In this document: positions 21,145 through 32,399 of the stretch, one piece after another
How positions within the stretch are numbered: position 1 is the first letter of the stretch
Layout of the letters: each line of letters opens with the position of its first letter
NCBI GenBank assembly: GCA_030710605.1
Contig: CP092868.1
Span: 29,336,011-29,400,010 of the forward strand
Origin: Cordylochernes scorpioides
Taxonomy: Eukaryota; Arthropoda; Arachnida; Pseudoscorpiones; Chernetidae
Direction of reading: 5' to 3'
Length of the DNA: 64,000 nt
The notes under the pieces: generated by a model
Databases searched by the model: none
What the model saw: only the letters and a program-made list of their open reading frames with translations
What the model was told of the DNA's origin: nothing
Position numbers and translations under genes: made by a program

Positions 21145-21680
21145 ATATGTTATATTAAAATATTATTCTTTTTAAAATTATATTTCATAGATCCAAATAC
21201 TCTGTTAAGTCGACCGCCAAGGGTCACTCTTCCCATATAAAAACTCGTTGTTCTTCCCCGATGGCTGGCTCAAATCTTTGTACATTATGTAAATAATATT
21301 TTAATTTTCAAATCTTACTTAGGTGGATGTATTTACCTCTCCACATATATATATATATACATTTTGCTTGAAAGCTTGTAATTTTAATAAAAAGAAACTA
21401 ACCACGCTATATTTTCGTTTTCTCTTTTAAATAATATTTTGTTTTTCTTGTTCTATTCGCCTTAAGCCAGGCGGTACTTTTACAAAATTTTGTTTTTCAT
21501 ATGTATTCCTCAGCTCAATAAAGAAATATCTGATCAAGACTTTATATTTTCAAGATTATTATTCAACCACGACTGCACCACCATAGCTTAATCCTCAAGA
21601 TAACCAAAATCAAGATAATCTCAACAATTCTAAATACAAGCAGAAAATCTCTTTTCTTTATATAAGATATATATGATAAA
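21145..21680 (+). repeat. Solo-LTR-like repeat (TGTTATAT family), copy 2
   Basis: It begins TGTTATATTAAAATATT and holds TCATAGATCCAAATACTCTG, CATATAAAAACTCG, GCCTTAAGCCAGGCGG and CACGACTGCACCACC. The end is near ATATAAGATATATATG. An extra segment around 21290-21420 makes it longer than the other copies. Confidence 0.6.
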
Positions 21681-21805
21681 ATTTGCAATTATCTATAGGA
21701 ATATCTTATATATATTATCAAATATTATCGCTAAGCTAACCATACTGCAATGATTAGTGAAATCTCTGAGAGGGTTCACCATTGATATCTAATCATTTCT
21801 ATCAT

Positions 21806-21942
21806 GGTATCAAGTTCTCTTGCTTGGTAACTCGGGCAATACATGTGGAGCTAGTTACTGACGTTTCAACGCCAACTTTTCTATCTGTCTTTAAGAGATT
21901 TGTGGCTCGCAGAGGACACAGATGTATAGTGACCAAGGTACC
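21806..21942 (+). pseudogene. BEL/Pao integrase fragment
   Basis: The plus frame reads IKFSCLVTRAIHVELVTDVS then TPTFLSVFKRFVARRGHRC. The CL-(V/A)-T-(R/K)-A-(I/V)-H-(V/L)-ELV-x-D-(L/V)-(S/T)-T pattern followed by F-x3-(L/F)-(R/K)RF-x-ARRG is the integrase catalytic core of BEL/Pao LTR elements. Only about 45 codons survive; no RT or protease is next to it. Confidence 0.8.
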
Positions 21943-22019
21943 CACTATATTCATTATAATATATATTATAAGACACATATTGCCAAAAATAATTAGAAAT
22001 TTTAAGTATCAACATATAT

Positions 22020-22325
22020 AGTCACGACCGTCTTTCCTCAATTCCTCATGTCACGGATGCGCGCGCATCATCATTATGATCATTATCTTCTATAGAAGCT
22101 TCTATCTTTATAATTATGTATATTTACAAAAAGTCAATTCGCTCGCGCCTCTAGCGGTGAAAATGAGGGGTAATACCAGCTGACCTAATGTACATGTAAA
22201 GTTTGGAGCGGGACGTTTCACAAGAGTGACATCCACGGCTCCAATTTATAATTGTAACAAATAGTATTGGAATAAAAACATTCAATCGGGTAAAACACGG
22301 GCGTTGCCCGGGTCATTCGTCTAGT
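22020..22325 (+). mobile_element. Helitron 3' end
   Basis: It ends with the hairpin CGGGC-GTT-GCCCG, ten bases, then CTAG (22322-22325) followed by T, the standard Helitron 3' terminus. GAGTGACATCCACGG and TATAATTGTAACAAATAG match the Helitron ends at 47508 and 52445. The 5' end was not located, and no Rep/helicase gene is present, so this is a non-autonomous or truncated copy. Confidence 0.8.
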
Positions 22326-22756
22326 GTGATTATATTTGAGACAAAAAAACAAGCTATTAATAAATAATGATAATTTTGATGAATACCAGAGAAATATCGA
22401 TAAAAAATCTAGAAATCAAACATGATTAGTAATATTACAAAAATAATCGTATAAAAACTGATTTCTTCAATGAGGTAAAATATAAAGAAAATATTAGTAT
22501 AGAGATTACTATGTAAAATTTAGTATCTTCGGAGACAATAGCTAATAACTTTATAATGAAAAAACCTTTGTTGGTGTATTATAAATAAAGATCTTTTTAT
22601 CGTTCAACATAATAATAACAGAATTCATATATATATACTTATCTTGCAACTAATTATCCTAATAATCCTAATATATTATTTCTAATTATCCCAGAATTGG
22701 TCAAATACCCATTCTTGATTAATCAAGAGAAGCTAACCATGTACGTATATATATAT

Positions 22757-23128
22757 GTTATATTAAAATATTATTTTATTTAAAAAATTATTATTTCATA
22801 GATTCAAATACTATGTTAAATCGACAGCCAGAGGTCACGCTTCCCCTATAAAAACTCATTGTTGTTATTTCCCGATGGCCGGCTCAAACCTTTTGTACAT
22901 TATGTAAATACTATTTTGTTTTTCCTTGTTCTATTCGCCTTAAGCCAGGCATTACTTTTATCAAATTATGTTTTTATATATTTAATAAGCTCAATTAAAG
23001 CTATTTCTAGTCTTCATTATTTTAACTACTTTTATTATCGAGATTTCAAACATGACTGCATTACCATAGCATAATCCTCAAAATATTCAAAAATCAAGTA
23101 TAAAATCTCTTTTTTTATATATATAACA
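22757..23128 (+). repeat. Solo-LTR-like repeat (TGTTATAT family), copy 3
   Basis: TGTTATATTAAAATATTATT at the start and ATATAACA at the end, flanked by ATATA. CTATAAAAACTC and AAGCCAGGC are present. Confidence 0.65.
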
Positions 23129-23139
23129 TATATATATAT

Positions 23140-23250
23140 AGATGGAAATTTTGCCGGGAGGAAAATGATCTAAAGAGACAAGGGTCGCCTTTTTTTCGTC
23201 TATTTTGACGGGAGAGGCGACCCTTGTCTCTTTATATATATATATTTGCA
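23140..23250. repeat. GACGGGAG-family inverted repeat
   Basis: TTGCCGGGAGGAAAATGATC, TAAAGAGACAAGGGTCGCC, then GACGGGAGAGGCGACCC and TTGTCTCTTTA: a short hairpin related to the flanks of F3 at 35 kb. Confidence 0.5.
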
Positions 23251-23499
23251 TATAAGCCTATATGCAAACGATTTATATATTTTACCGAGTAAGGGCTATT
23301 TAAGAAATCCTTATATAAAAAGATTTAAATGTTTTTAAACCGAGCAATATCGTGGGTGGGTGTACACTGAAGATATAAATATTCTTTGTTTGTCCAGGAA
23401 AAACATTTAGTTTTCCGACTGAATATATATCTACACTCATTTTATTTCATTTCCAACTATTTCCTGGAATTTTATTCAAGAGTTACTCTCTTATAAAGT

Positions 23500-25150
23500 T
23501 TCACACCTTTACCGGCAACCAATTTTTGTTGTACGAAATTTTCGGTACAAATTTATTGTGTGAGATTTGTTGCACAATTTATATTGTATATGTTGTTCAA
23601 TTTTGTGTTGTACTAGACTTGTTGCAGATTCTTTCTTGTACAATATTTGTTGTTCAATTTTGTTATACTGGTTTGTTTCACAAGATGTCAACACAAAGCA
23701 ATAACGCGCCATCTATACATATAAAATGAAATAATTTAAAAGTACGAATGTTTCTTTTATACATAATACATATTTTTTCATCGCAGTAAGGACAGTTGAA
23801 GTTTGTATTATGTATAAAAGTAACATTCGTGCTTTTAAATTCACAAAATGTGCTTGTGCAATAATTGTGTACAAATTTTTCTGTACAAATATATTGTATA
23901 AGATTTGTTGAACAATTTTTATTGTATATTTTGTTCAATTTTGTGTGTTGTACTAGAATTGTTGCATATTCTTTCTTGTACAATATTTGTTGTTCAATTT
24001 TGTTATACTGGTTTGTTTAACAAGATGTTTGTGCAATATTTGTTGTACAAGATTGTCTATACAATTTTTCTTGTACAAGATTTGTTGTACAATTTTTATT
24101 GTATATGTTGTTCAATTTTGTTATACTGGTTTGTTTCACAAGATGTGCTTGTGCAATATTTGTGTACAAGATATTCTGTACAATTTTTCTTGTACAAGAT
24201 TAGTTGCAAAATTTTTATTGTATATGTTGTTCAATTTTGTGTGTACTAGATTTATTTCACAAGATTTGTTGCATATTCTTTCTTGTACAATATTTGTTGT
24301 TCAATTTTGTTATACTGGTTTGTTCTACAAAATGTGCTTGTGCAATATTTGTGTACAAAATTTGCTGTACAATTTTTCTAAGATTTGTTGCACAATTTTT
24401 ATTGTACAATATATGTTGTTAACTTTTGTTATACTATAATTTTACCTCACAAGATTTGTTGCACAATTCTTTTTGTACAATATTTGTTGTTCAATTTTGT
24501 TATACTGGTTTGTTTCATAAGATCTCTTGCAATATTTGTTGTACAATTTTTTATTGTAAAATATATGTTTTTCCTTTTGTTCTACTAGATTTGTTCCTCA
24601 CAAAATATGTTTCACAATTATTTTTGTACAATATTTGTTGTTCAATTTTGTTATACTGGTTTGTTCCACAAGATGTAATTGTGCAATATTTGTTGTACAA
24701 GATTGTCAGTACAATTTTTCTTGTATAAGATTTTTTGTACAATTTTTATTGTAAAATATTTCGATGCACTAGCGCGCCATCTGTTATCAAATTACAAAAC
24801 TATTTTAGAGGCGTAATATTCTTTTTAAAATAAAACAATTTCTACTGTCCTTACTGCAATGGAAAAATTAAAGGGAGGGCCTGGCTCATCAGTGGTGAAC
24901 CCTCCCAGCGGTTTCGCCAGTTTAATAAAATAAAATAGTTTTGTAAAATATTTGTTTTTCATTCTGCTGTACTAGATTATTTTCTCAAGATTTTTTGTAT
25001 ACAAGATATGATATGCAATTTTTGTCGAACAGGATTTTCTCCGCCATTTTTCTTGTCTAAGATTTGTTTCACAAGATATGTTATACAATATTTGTTGTAC
25101 AATATTTTCTGCGCAATTTTTGTTTAACGAGATTTGCTGAACAATATTTG
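23500..25150. repeat. Degenerate minisatellite (TTGTACAA-rich) with S1 insertions
   Basis: Imperfect units built on TTTGTTGTACAATTTTTATT and TGTTATACTGGTTTGTTTCA repeat over about 1.5 kb. S1-A sequence interrupts at 23690-23850 and an S1-B copy at 24763-24945. Cys/Tyr-rich open frames here follow from the repeat composition and have no coding signature. Confidence 0.7.
24763..24945 (-). repeat. S1-B copy, 3' two thirds
   Basis: On the minus strand CTGGC, GAAACCGC, TGGGAGGGTTCACCA, CTGATGA, GCCAGGCCCTCCC, then the end GATAACAGATGGCGCGCTAG. Stem II is CTGGC with GCCAG, the B-subfamily version. The upstream strand needed for stems I and III is cut off. Confidence 0.75.
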
Positions 25151-25400
25151 TGTTTAAGAATCGCAAAAAAAAAAAAAACTTTTTTATATATACGACAATC
25201 AACACTGTTCTTCTTTTCTCACAAAGGACGGAGCCCTCCTTGAACTCTTTGAAAACATCTACTTCCATACTAAGTATGAAAGTATTAACATTTTCCATGT
25301 TCTTACTTCATTTATCTATATTGTCACACCAGGTTTCGGTCTGGCAGGTCTGGTCATGACCTATACCACGTGTACTAGGATTAAGAAGAAGAAAAAAAGT
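25150..25400. other. Unassigned, with SINE tail at the right
   Basis: 25355-25395 (CATGACCTATACCACGTGTA, CTAGGATTAAGAAGAAG) is the 3' tail of the tRNA-SINE in plus orientation. The rest is unrecognised. Confidence 0.4.
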
Positions 25401-25760
25401 TTGTTTGTGGATAACGGTCTGTGAACGAGCCGATGTTTAGCTTGAAAGTGATTTTGTCTAGCTGTAAATAAAAGAAACACTGACAAAAACTCTTGTTTAT
25501 AAAAGTTTCAAGACAATAATAGAATTTCTAGATAATTTTTATTAATAGACAAGAAAAAGAACTATCTATACATTTTTGCACGTTCTAATATTGTCAAATA
25601 TGTATATAGGACATAGGTATTTAGGTGTCTATATATGATGGACATACGTTTTTTAATTGCAAACAAATATTTAAATGCATAGTTCAAGAAGCTTAAGTGA
25701 ACAATTTATAAATAAGTTAGTTTGGGATTATAGAGATATAAGGATTTAGAGCGCCATCTA
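25400..25760. other. AT-rich DNA, nothing recognised
   Basis: No coding frame or repeat end was seen. Confidence 0.35.
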
Positions 25761-25763
25761 TAT

Positions 25764-26446
25764 TGCGACGTGGAAAATTAGGGAAGACAAAAACTTCAGG
25801 AGGAAACAAAATTTATTTCAAGCAAGGACAAACTATGAAAGTTGAACAAAAGATAAGCCACGAGGGGGATTTTCAGAGTAACAAAATATAAGCATGAAAA
25901 TGACCACTCTGTTAATAAAAATAATAAAATAATAAATACTTGGTTACATAGCTTCTTCCCTATGGGAGCTGTGACCCACAGCTAGCAATTATTGTAGATA
26001 CTGACATGGATCTGACGTGCTTCTGCCAAGGATTCCATCGAAGTCTTGGAACTTTGTCCCTAGTACCTTTGCGTCCTTTTTCTTGCGGCGTGAAGAGCGG
26101 CTTTAACGTCGTATCGTCTATAGGGACATCGTCATCTTTGAGGGAAGTCTTGGCTTTAGCACGACGGTGGAATCCTGGAGTCAGTCTCCGAAAATGTATA
26201 TCACAGAACCCATGGCTTCATGGTCTTCTCGGCGATCTTCAGTTTGTCTTCCCTAACTTACCCAGCATCTCCACCAAAATGCCACGTGGAAAATTAGGGA
26301 AGACAAAAACTTCAGGAGGAAACAAAATTTATTTCAAGCAAGGACAAAAGATAGCCCACGAGGGGAATTTTCAGAGTAGCAAAATATAAGCATGAAAATG
26401 ACCACTCTATTAATAAAAATAATAAAATAATAAATACTTGGTTACA
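25764..26446 (-). mobile_element. TRIM: miniature LTR retrotransposon, 683 bp
   Basis: Direct repeats 25764-25948 (185 bp) and 26280-26446 (167 bp) start TG and end CA, and differ mainly by a 16-17 bp indel. The 4-bp ATAT on both sides fits a target duplication. On the minus strand, just inside the 5' LTR, TTGGTGGAGATGCTGGG looks like a primer-binding site complementary to the 3' end of a tRNA, from memory tRNA-Ala. AGGGAAGAAG next to the other LTR fits a polypurine tract. The 330-bp interior has an open frame but no gag or pol motif. Solo LTRs: 18542, 43870, 54270. Confidence 0.75.
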
Positions 26447-26519
26447 ATATCGATATAAAATAATATATGTATATGGTAATTTCAACCAACAACCCTATAT
26501 TGTATAATTACTTATAACA

Positions 26520-27170
26520 AGATTGTCATGTTGTATATGGAAACACATCTATAAATAATTATACGCATGATTGACATGTGTCATTGCATCACCATATGTA
26601 ATGTACTTTGTACAAACTGAGGATGAATAAATAAAACTATGTAATAGATTAAGAGCTGAGCTAAGCAAGAGATCGAGATAGAAATCAACCCTAAAGAGGA
26701 ATTTGGCAGGTCGTTCTATCAAGGCCATTGGATGTAGAAAATACCGCAGACACCCCACGACCTTTGCACCCGTTCAAAGTCCAAATTCTCGCATGTCTCC
26801 CCCCTCGGCAAAGATATATAAAACATCTGCCCTAGCCGAAATAATAGTCACTTCACCATCAACGTGAGCCCGCCTCGGTTGTACCAAGGTCCACCTCATC
26901 GACCATGTAAAACAGTAAGAACTCTTCTATCTCGATCTTGCTCTTAGCTCGACTCCTATCTGTTCACGGAACTTTCCTACTACAACTGTGTCTCTTCGTT
27001 TTTTGTGTGTGGACATTCCCAAGCTTTCCACTCTGCCTCGACCACGACTGCCTGTACTCTGTGAGAACTGTTAAAGGTCCTCCAAGGTGCAGAGAGGTAC
27101 TGGAAAACTCTCCACGCCCTGACTGTCCCTCTCGGTTACTACAGGTTTGACCCTCGGTTATCACATGTAT
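26520..27170 (+). repeat. Probable solo LTR (about 0.65 kb, GC-moderate)
   Basis: A TATA-like GATATATAAAACATC is followed by a transcribed-looking segment, and the block ends CGGTTATCACA. The 26940-27165 part recurs inverted at 63640-63930, so it is repetitive. Internal frames on both strands have no domain. Exact left boundary unknown. Confidence 0.5.
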
Positions 27171-27171
27171 G

Positions 27172-27556
27172 TTATATAAAATTTATGAGATTCTGCTTGA
27201 GATTTGGTATATTTTGGAATACATTTGTATTAGGTTAATGGTATTGGTAATGCAGTCGTGCTTAAAAATCTTGAAAGTTTAATAATAAAAAAAGTGAAGA
27301 TTATAAATGGCTTTAATTGAGCTTATGAGATAATTTGATAAAAGTACTGCCTGGCTTAAGGGCGTAAGAATCAAAAAATGAAAAATTTATTTACATAATG
27401 TACAAACGGTTTGAGCCGGCCATCGGGAAACAACAACAATCGGTTTTTATATAGGGAAAGTATCGACATCTGGTGGTAGATTTAAGCAGAATATTTGAAT
27501 CTATGAAATATATTTTAAATAAAATAATATTTTAATATAACATATATATACAGTAG
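27172..27556 (-). repeat. Solo-LTR-like repeat (TGTTATAT family), copy 4
   Basis: Ends TGTTATAT / ATATAACA, with GTACTGCCTGGCTTAAGG and GAGCCGGCCATCGGG inside. Confidence 0.65.
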
Positions 27557-27727
27557 AACCATTCAGTAAAGGACAACACCTAATTACAGAGCCAAAGTGT
27601 TCTTTAAGGAGAGGTTCCCTCTTACCGGAGAGTTGCTAAATAGTATAAAGGGTAATTTTGCAAATTAAAAACTGTCCTTTGTAGAGAGGTGTCTGCTATC
27701 AGGGTATCAGCTAAATGGAGGTTCTAC
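27552..27727. mobile_element. pogo/Tigger-type MITE, 176 bp
   Basis: CAGTAGAACC at the left and GGTTCTACTG at the right, flanked by TA on both sides. The AGGACAACACC, GAGAGGTTCCC and GGTGTCTGCTATCAGGG sequences resemble other Tigger-like MITEs. Non-coding. Confidence 0.75.
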
Positions 27728-28049
27728 TGTATATATATTTATTCTCACAGTTTTCATAAATAAATAAAAGCATTAATGAAAACAAAATTTCTCGTGGGTG
27801 TGGGTTTTGATAATTAAAGCATATTAAAATTACTCTTTTTATTATAAAAATATTCTCAAATAACTAGCAAAATATATATTTAAAAAAATACTTTTGAAAG
27901 AGAAGTTTTTTTAGAAATCTAAACTATGAACCATTAAAATGAAACTATTTTTTGGGGAAAAAAACTTGGAGAGATTTGTGAATCCCATTTCATATTTTTG
28001 AAATCGATAACTTCACATATGTATACATAGAAAATTTTACTCTCTATAT

Positions 28050-28408
28050 ATATGTTATATTAAAATATTATTTTATTCAAAATTATATTTCATTGATTCA
28101 AATACTCTGTTAAATCGACCGCCAGAGGTCACGCTTACCCTATAAAAACATATTGTTGTTATTTCTCGATGGCCGGCTCAAACCTTTTATACATTATGTA
28201 AATAAGTTTTTCATTATTTTATTCTTACGCCTTAATCCAGGCAGTACCTTTGTTAAAGTATGCTTTTTCTATATTCCATAAGCTAATTAAATCAATTATT
28301 GATCAAAACTATTTTTATTATACTTTCAAGATTTTCAACCACGACTGCATTACTATAGCATAATCTCAACAATTCCAAAACTAAGCAAAAACTCTTAAAT
28401 ATAACATA
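28050..28408 (+). repeat. Solo-LTR-like repeat (TGTTATAT family), copy 5
   Basis: TGTTATATTAAAATATT to ATATAACA, flanked by TATATA on both sides. CTATAAAAACAT is in the TATA position. Confidence 0.65.
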
Positions 28409-28409
28409 T

Positions 28410-29005
28410 ATATAAAAAAGCCTATAGGTTACACGTATAAAGAAAAAGTAAAGGTATGATTAGTTGATAAAAAAAAAGAAGAAAGTTCGGTAAATCTTTG
28501 TGGATTTTTCTGGGTGCCCCAACATGGAGACAGTTTGGTAAAGACGTGTAAGGAATAACTTGTGGTTTGTTTGTGTTTGCTGAGCAATTAAAGATTAGTG
28601 GACGGTTTCTTCTTAATTGGCTTTAACTCAATCTAATTTACCGCTGTCTTTATTAATTGGGGGGTGTTCATTAAGATATAATTTATCGATATAATTATCC
28701 TGGTAGGTATATTGGAAATTGTTTGAGTTTTTGTATATTTCCTGATTCTCTTTATGTAAAACGTATCTGTAATAAACACCATTATAATGTTTAATATATA
28801 AGATATTAAATTAAAGAAGATAGCACGCAATATATTAATGAAATTTGAAATTCATTAGAGCGAAATTTTCTATTTTTAACGAAATTAGAATATATAAGAT
28901 AAAAAAGCGTTTTAAAAAAATTTAAATATATATAGTATCAATTCTACTAACCAATAACATGCAATCTATACATAAGAAATAAAAACATTAAAACACGAAT
29001 GTTTC
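28410..29005. other. Unassigned AT-rich DNA
   Basis: No family repeat recognised; 28500-28570 (GGGTGCCCCAACATGGAGAC) is less AT-rich but has no motif. Confidence 0.35.
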
Positions 29006-29009
29006 TTTT

Positions 29010-29300
29010 TTTAATTATTATTATCCCTAGTACACGTGGTAGAGGCCATGATAATTATGGTGGGTAGAAGTAGGCGACTGTCTTTTACTGTTAATTCATC
29101 ACATGTCTAGGCATGTGAAAAGTAGTTTGACTTTGCATTTACAAATGTGTCAGTGCCCCGTTATGTACTCGCTGGTGATGTTGGAATTTTTCAAGAATCG
29201 GGTGCCATTTTTAGCATTTTTTAATAGAAAAAGGTGCCCAATGCGGGATTCGATCCCAGCTCGTAGCGGTCTAAAACCATTCTTCCTCTGATCCCCTACA
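29010..29300 (-). repeat. tRNA-derived SINE
   Basis: Same structure as at 53559: 3' tail CCACGTGTACTAGGG, body, and tRNA-like head with GATCGAATCCCGC (B-box region). TGTTTCTTT repeats on both sides as a probable target duplication. Confidence 0.7.
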
Positions 29301-29394
29301 ATTGTTTCTTTAAAAAATAAAACAAACTTCTACCATCCTTACTGTATTGAATAAATAGCTACATGTAATTCTACTGTTCTAGAAACTTATGCCA

Positions 29395-29680
29395 AAAGTT
29401 TGATTTAATACCATTTCTGAGATTGCAATCTTCAGTGTAGCATATATAAACAGAATCATCCAATACAGTATTAGAGTTCTAAGAAACGGTCTGGTGGATT
29501 AAATTTGGCGAAACCGCTGGGAGAATTCATCACTGATGAGCTAAGCCCTCCCAATAATTTTTCAACGCATTAAAAGCAGTATAAAACTTTGTTTTCTATG
29601 TAAAACAAACATTAATTTATATATATTATCCGATAGATGGCGCAAGCCATCAACAATTTTCAGTTTCCCGATAAGAAGTT
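29395..29680 (+). repeat. S1-A copy with complete three-strand core
   Basis: Core at 29487-29555: AACGGT, C, TGGTGGA, TTGGC, GAA, ACCGCT, TTCATCA, CTGATGA, GCTAA. Stem I keeps pairing through wobbles (TTCATCA), and so does stem II (TTGGC with GCTAA). The end has GATGGCGCAAGCCATCA. Confidence 0.7.
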
Positions 29681-30235
29681 CCCCCATTTTTATATATTTT
29701 TTTATTTTTAAAACTATGTTGCATTTATATGAATAAAAAACTACATTGCTATGCTTCCCTTCGAATTTGATTCATTCGTTTCACTAGGAATTGAAAGAAC
29801 TTTAAGTAGAGATTCAAGGCAATTCTTCGAGTTTTCTTAGGAATTCAAAGCACAATTTAAGAATTTAGAATGAAAAAGAAAGAAAGGAAAACTTTTGTTG
29901 TCTATTAGATTGAAAGACCGCTTTAAAATAACTTTTTTAAAGCCATTGTAAAATTTACGCTTTTACCTGGTTGAACATGAAAGATGTTGTGTCCTTTATA
30001 AACGATTAAATTATATTTAAAAAAATAGATTTTAAAATTAGAACTTTTCCAAATATCAATTGATTTGGGATTTAAATTTGTAGAAGGTGGAGAGAGATGC
30101 GTTCAATTGGATTTTCTTATTTTAAAAGCATTTTAACTTTCTCGAAGTTGTGAAAATGATCCACTATTTGTATATTTTTGTAGAAAAGAAGTTAAGCATC
30201 ATTCAAACTCCAATATATGTTTATTATTAAGAGAT
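29680..30235. other. AT-rich DNA, nothing recognised
   Basis: No frame or repeat was recognised. Confidence 0.35.
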
Positions 30236-30433
30236 ACACCAAATTATTAAAGCATGGATGTTCTTTTTAAACATAAAACAAACTTCTACTGTCCTTAATG
30301 CGATGAAAAAGTTATTGGGAGGGTTTGGCTAATCAGTTGTGAACCCTCCCAGTGTTTTCACCAATTTAATCTACCAGACTGCTTTTCAGAACTCTAATAC
30401 TGTTTTGAACGTTTCTCCTTATATTCTGCACTG

Positions 30434-31074
30434 GGGGGAGAAGTCCGACCACACCTCCCTGCGGTCCCCCCTGGATCCTTGGAATATTTGACCAAATACT
30501 GGTTCGTTTACAAGGTGACTAACGTGGCAACGGCACCCATTTTCCAATGAAGAGCAATGGCCGCAGCCTTGCAGAAAATTGACAAAGACTCAGAGCAGCA
30601 GCTTTGCACACCCATGATAGAGGACATTGCTGCTGCTGTGATAGAGATGCATGGGGACATCTGAGGCTCTTCATTGGACACGACAACAACAACAACAATA
30701 CAGTATACACACCCAAGATAGTGGACATTGCTGTGATAGAGATGCATGGGGACCTCTGAGGCTCTTCATTGGACACGACAACAACAATAATACAGTCTAC
30801 ACACCCCAAGATAGTGGACATTGCTGTGATAGAGATGCATGGGAACATCTGAGGCTCTTCATTGGACACGACAACAACAATAATACAGTATACACACCCA
30901 AGATAGTGGACATTGCTGTGATAGAGATGCATGGGGACATCTGAGGCTCTTCATTGGACACGACAACAACAATAATACAGTCTACACACCCCAAGATAGT
31001 GGACATTGCTGTGATAGAGATGCATGGGAACATCTGAGGCTCTTCATTGGACACGACAACAACAACAACAATAT
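30434..31074 (+). mobile_element. 5'-truncated LINE with tandem 3' ends
   Basis: The insertion is bounded by an 11-bp duplication. It carries the ORF2 C-terminus (30557-30664), then about five repeats of 92 bp, each made of the last ORF2 codons plus the 3' UTR, and ends in (CAA)n. It is the same family as 10618-11751. Confidence 0.8.
30557..30664 (+). pseudogene. LINE ORF2 last 35 codons
   Basis: The frame reads MAAALQKIDKDSEQQLCTPM then IEDIAAAVIEMHGDI and TGA. It matches the tail of the fragment at 11515-11751 and shows where the ORF truly ends. Confidence 0.7.
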
Positions 31075-31309
31075 ATTCAGCACTGAATGATGGAATCTCA
31101 TAAATAGTATTCAATCAAACTATGGACATAAACTTTTAGGATAGTAGAATTACATATAAATATTTACATCGAGCATTGCTCTTCCACAAACAATAATTAC
31201 AAGACCAGTTAGGTACAAATTAATATAAAGAAATAACGCGCCCTCTATGTACAGTGAATACAAACATTAAAGTATGAATATTTATTTTGTACCATAAAAC
31301 AAAATTCTA

Positions 31310-31500
31310 CTGTTCCCATCCCTGGACACTTTTATTTTTCCGTTTATCATTACTCTTCACAATTCACCCTTTCATACCTCACCCAAAAGGTTAGAAATAA
31401 TCGTTATTTCTCCTTGAAATAAATTTTGATTTTTCGTTGAAAAAGAGACACATGCGGGATAGTATTTATAATGTCGTTTTAAAATTCTACTGTCTTTACT
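31310..31500 (+). repeat. SF2 half element
   Basis: CCCATCCCTGGACACTTTTA through GGTTAGAAATAATCG to AGACACATGCGGGATAG, then a diverged TIR end. One arm only. Confidence 0.6.
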
Positions 31501-31614
31501 GCGATTTTTTATTGAACGCAACAGTTTGATGTTTGTTCTTCCCTTTTATCATAAGAATCGCAGCTTTAGATCCTATTGCTTTTATTTACGTCTCTAATTT
31601 ATTTTAAAAGCAAA

Positions 31615-31720
31615 GTCGAACTGCTTTTTACATGTGTAGACATGTGATGCACTTACAGTAAAAGCAGTTGTTAACTACCCACCCTGATTATAATGGTCTG
31701 TACCACGTGTACTAGAGATA
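31615..31720 (+). repeat. SINE 3' tail
   Basis: ACATGTGTAGACATGTGATG, CAGTAAAAGCAGTTG, then TACCACGTGTACTAGAGAT: the 3' third of the tRNA-SINE. Confidence 0.6.
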
Positions 31721-31771
31721 GGCAAATATACATGTTTAAAATGTGATTTCTTTTTCTTTCCAAAACTTAAA

Positions 31772-31909
31772 ATGACGTTAAAAAGGAAGAATTTTTCATC
31801 GTCATCAGAAGTAATTGAAAATTCGACGGTGGAGCTAAACAAGCTAAGAAAAATTGACTTTGAACTAGCATTTAAACAGATATTTTTTACGCTGGGAAAA
31901 AATGTGTAG
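31772..31909 (+). other. Short ORF of 45 codons, unassigned
   Basis: ATG to TAG in one frame, starting MTLKRKNFSSSSEVIENSTV. It is lysine and serine rich and predicted soluble. It lies just upstream of the Penelope remnant but on the opposite strand. No motif; could be chance. Confidence 0.2.
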
Positions 31910-32012
31910 ATAACCAAGGCTCCTATTTTGAAAATTTTGATGTTTAAATTACTATACTATGAATAAATATTTATATAAAAATAGACACTTCGGTCAGTTG
32001 GAGTTTTTTATT

Positions 32013-32054
32013 TTCTCAACGTTTCGACAAAATCTTTTGTCTTCGTCAGGAGAA
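32013..32054 (-). ncRNA. Hammerhead ribozyme (F1, Penelope tail)
   Basis: Stem I TTCTC with GAGAA, core CTGACGA plus one extra A, stem II GACAAAA with TTTTGTC, then GAA, minimal palindromic stem III ACGT, cleavage base T. Very short stem III is usual in Penelope hammerheads, which are thought to act as dimers. Confidence 0.75.
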
Positions 32055-32061
32055 GTAAATA

Positions 32062-32291
32062 TTCATAGTTCTTTTCCCAAATTCTCGTGATACCCATCCC
32101 TCTAAAAATAATATTTCCTTTTTAAATTTTATATTCCTATGAAATATCTCAATATCATTCCAATCTGGCCTATGTCCTAAAAATAATGCATGTTCCCCAA
32201 TTTTGCTTAACGCCCTTCTTCCCAATAAACCCTGTTGGTGTTCCTTAATTCTGGTCTCTAAATTTCGGCCGGTTTCTCCTACATATATTAC
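32062..32291 (-). pseudogene. Penelope GIY-YIG endonuclease C-terminal domain
   Basis: The minus frame reads VIYVGETGRNLETRIKEHQ, later IGEHALFLGHRPDWNDIEIF, then EILFLEGWVSREF. The Y-x-G-E-T-G-R-x-L-x-(T/I)-R-x-K-E-H block, the EHA-x-x-x-GHRPDW block and the late Glu in FLEGW are the GIY-YIG nuclease of Penelope-like retroelements, which nicks target DNA for priming. The N-terminal GIY part and the whole RT are missing. The frame opens upstream only because it runs into the inverted tail. Confidence 0.85.
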
Positions 32292-32333
32292 TTCTCCTGA
32301 CGAAGACAAAATATTTTGTTGAAACGTTGAGAA
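32292..32333 (+). ncRNA. Hammerhead ribozyme (F1), inverted copy
   Basis: Same layout as 32013-32054 on the plus strand: TTCTC with GAGAA, CTGACGA plus A, stem II GACAAAA with TTTTGTT (one wobble), GAA, ACGT, cleavage base T. Confidence 0.7.
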
Positions 32334-32399
32334 AATAAAAAACTCCAACTGGCCGAAGTGTCTATTTTTTATATAAATATGAATGCCGGCCAGGCAACC

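Larger units (their letters stand above)
30240..31300 (-). repeat. S1-A copy split by a LINE insertion, with second unit junction
   Basis: The minus-strand S1 is continuous from 31232 down to 30240 once the LINE at 30434-31074 is removed. ATTCTGCACTG (30423-30433) and ATTCAGCACTG (31075-31085) are the LINE target duplication. At 31224-31232 the S1 5' end joins the 3' end of another S1 copy (AATTAATATAAAGAAATAAC), a head-to-tail junction like that at 4848. Confidence 0.75.

Noticed and set aside
23905-24728. Several 70-150-codon Cys- and Phe-rich frames
   Set aside because: They lie in the TTGTACAA minisatellite, reflect its composition and overlap in many frames.
26006-26389. 127-codon ORF in the TRIM
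   Set aside because: Runs into the LTR, has no gag or pol motif, and is on the strand opposite to the element.
30519-31114. Minus-strand frames across the LINE tail repeats
   Set aside because: They are antisense to the LINE C-terminal codons and repeat with the 92-bp unit.
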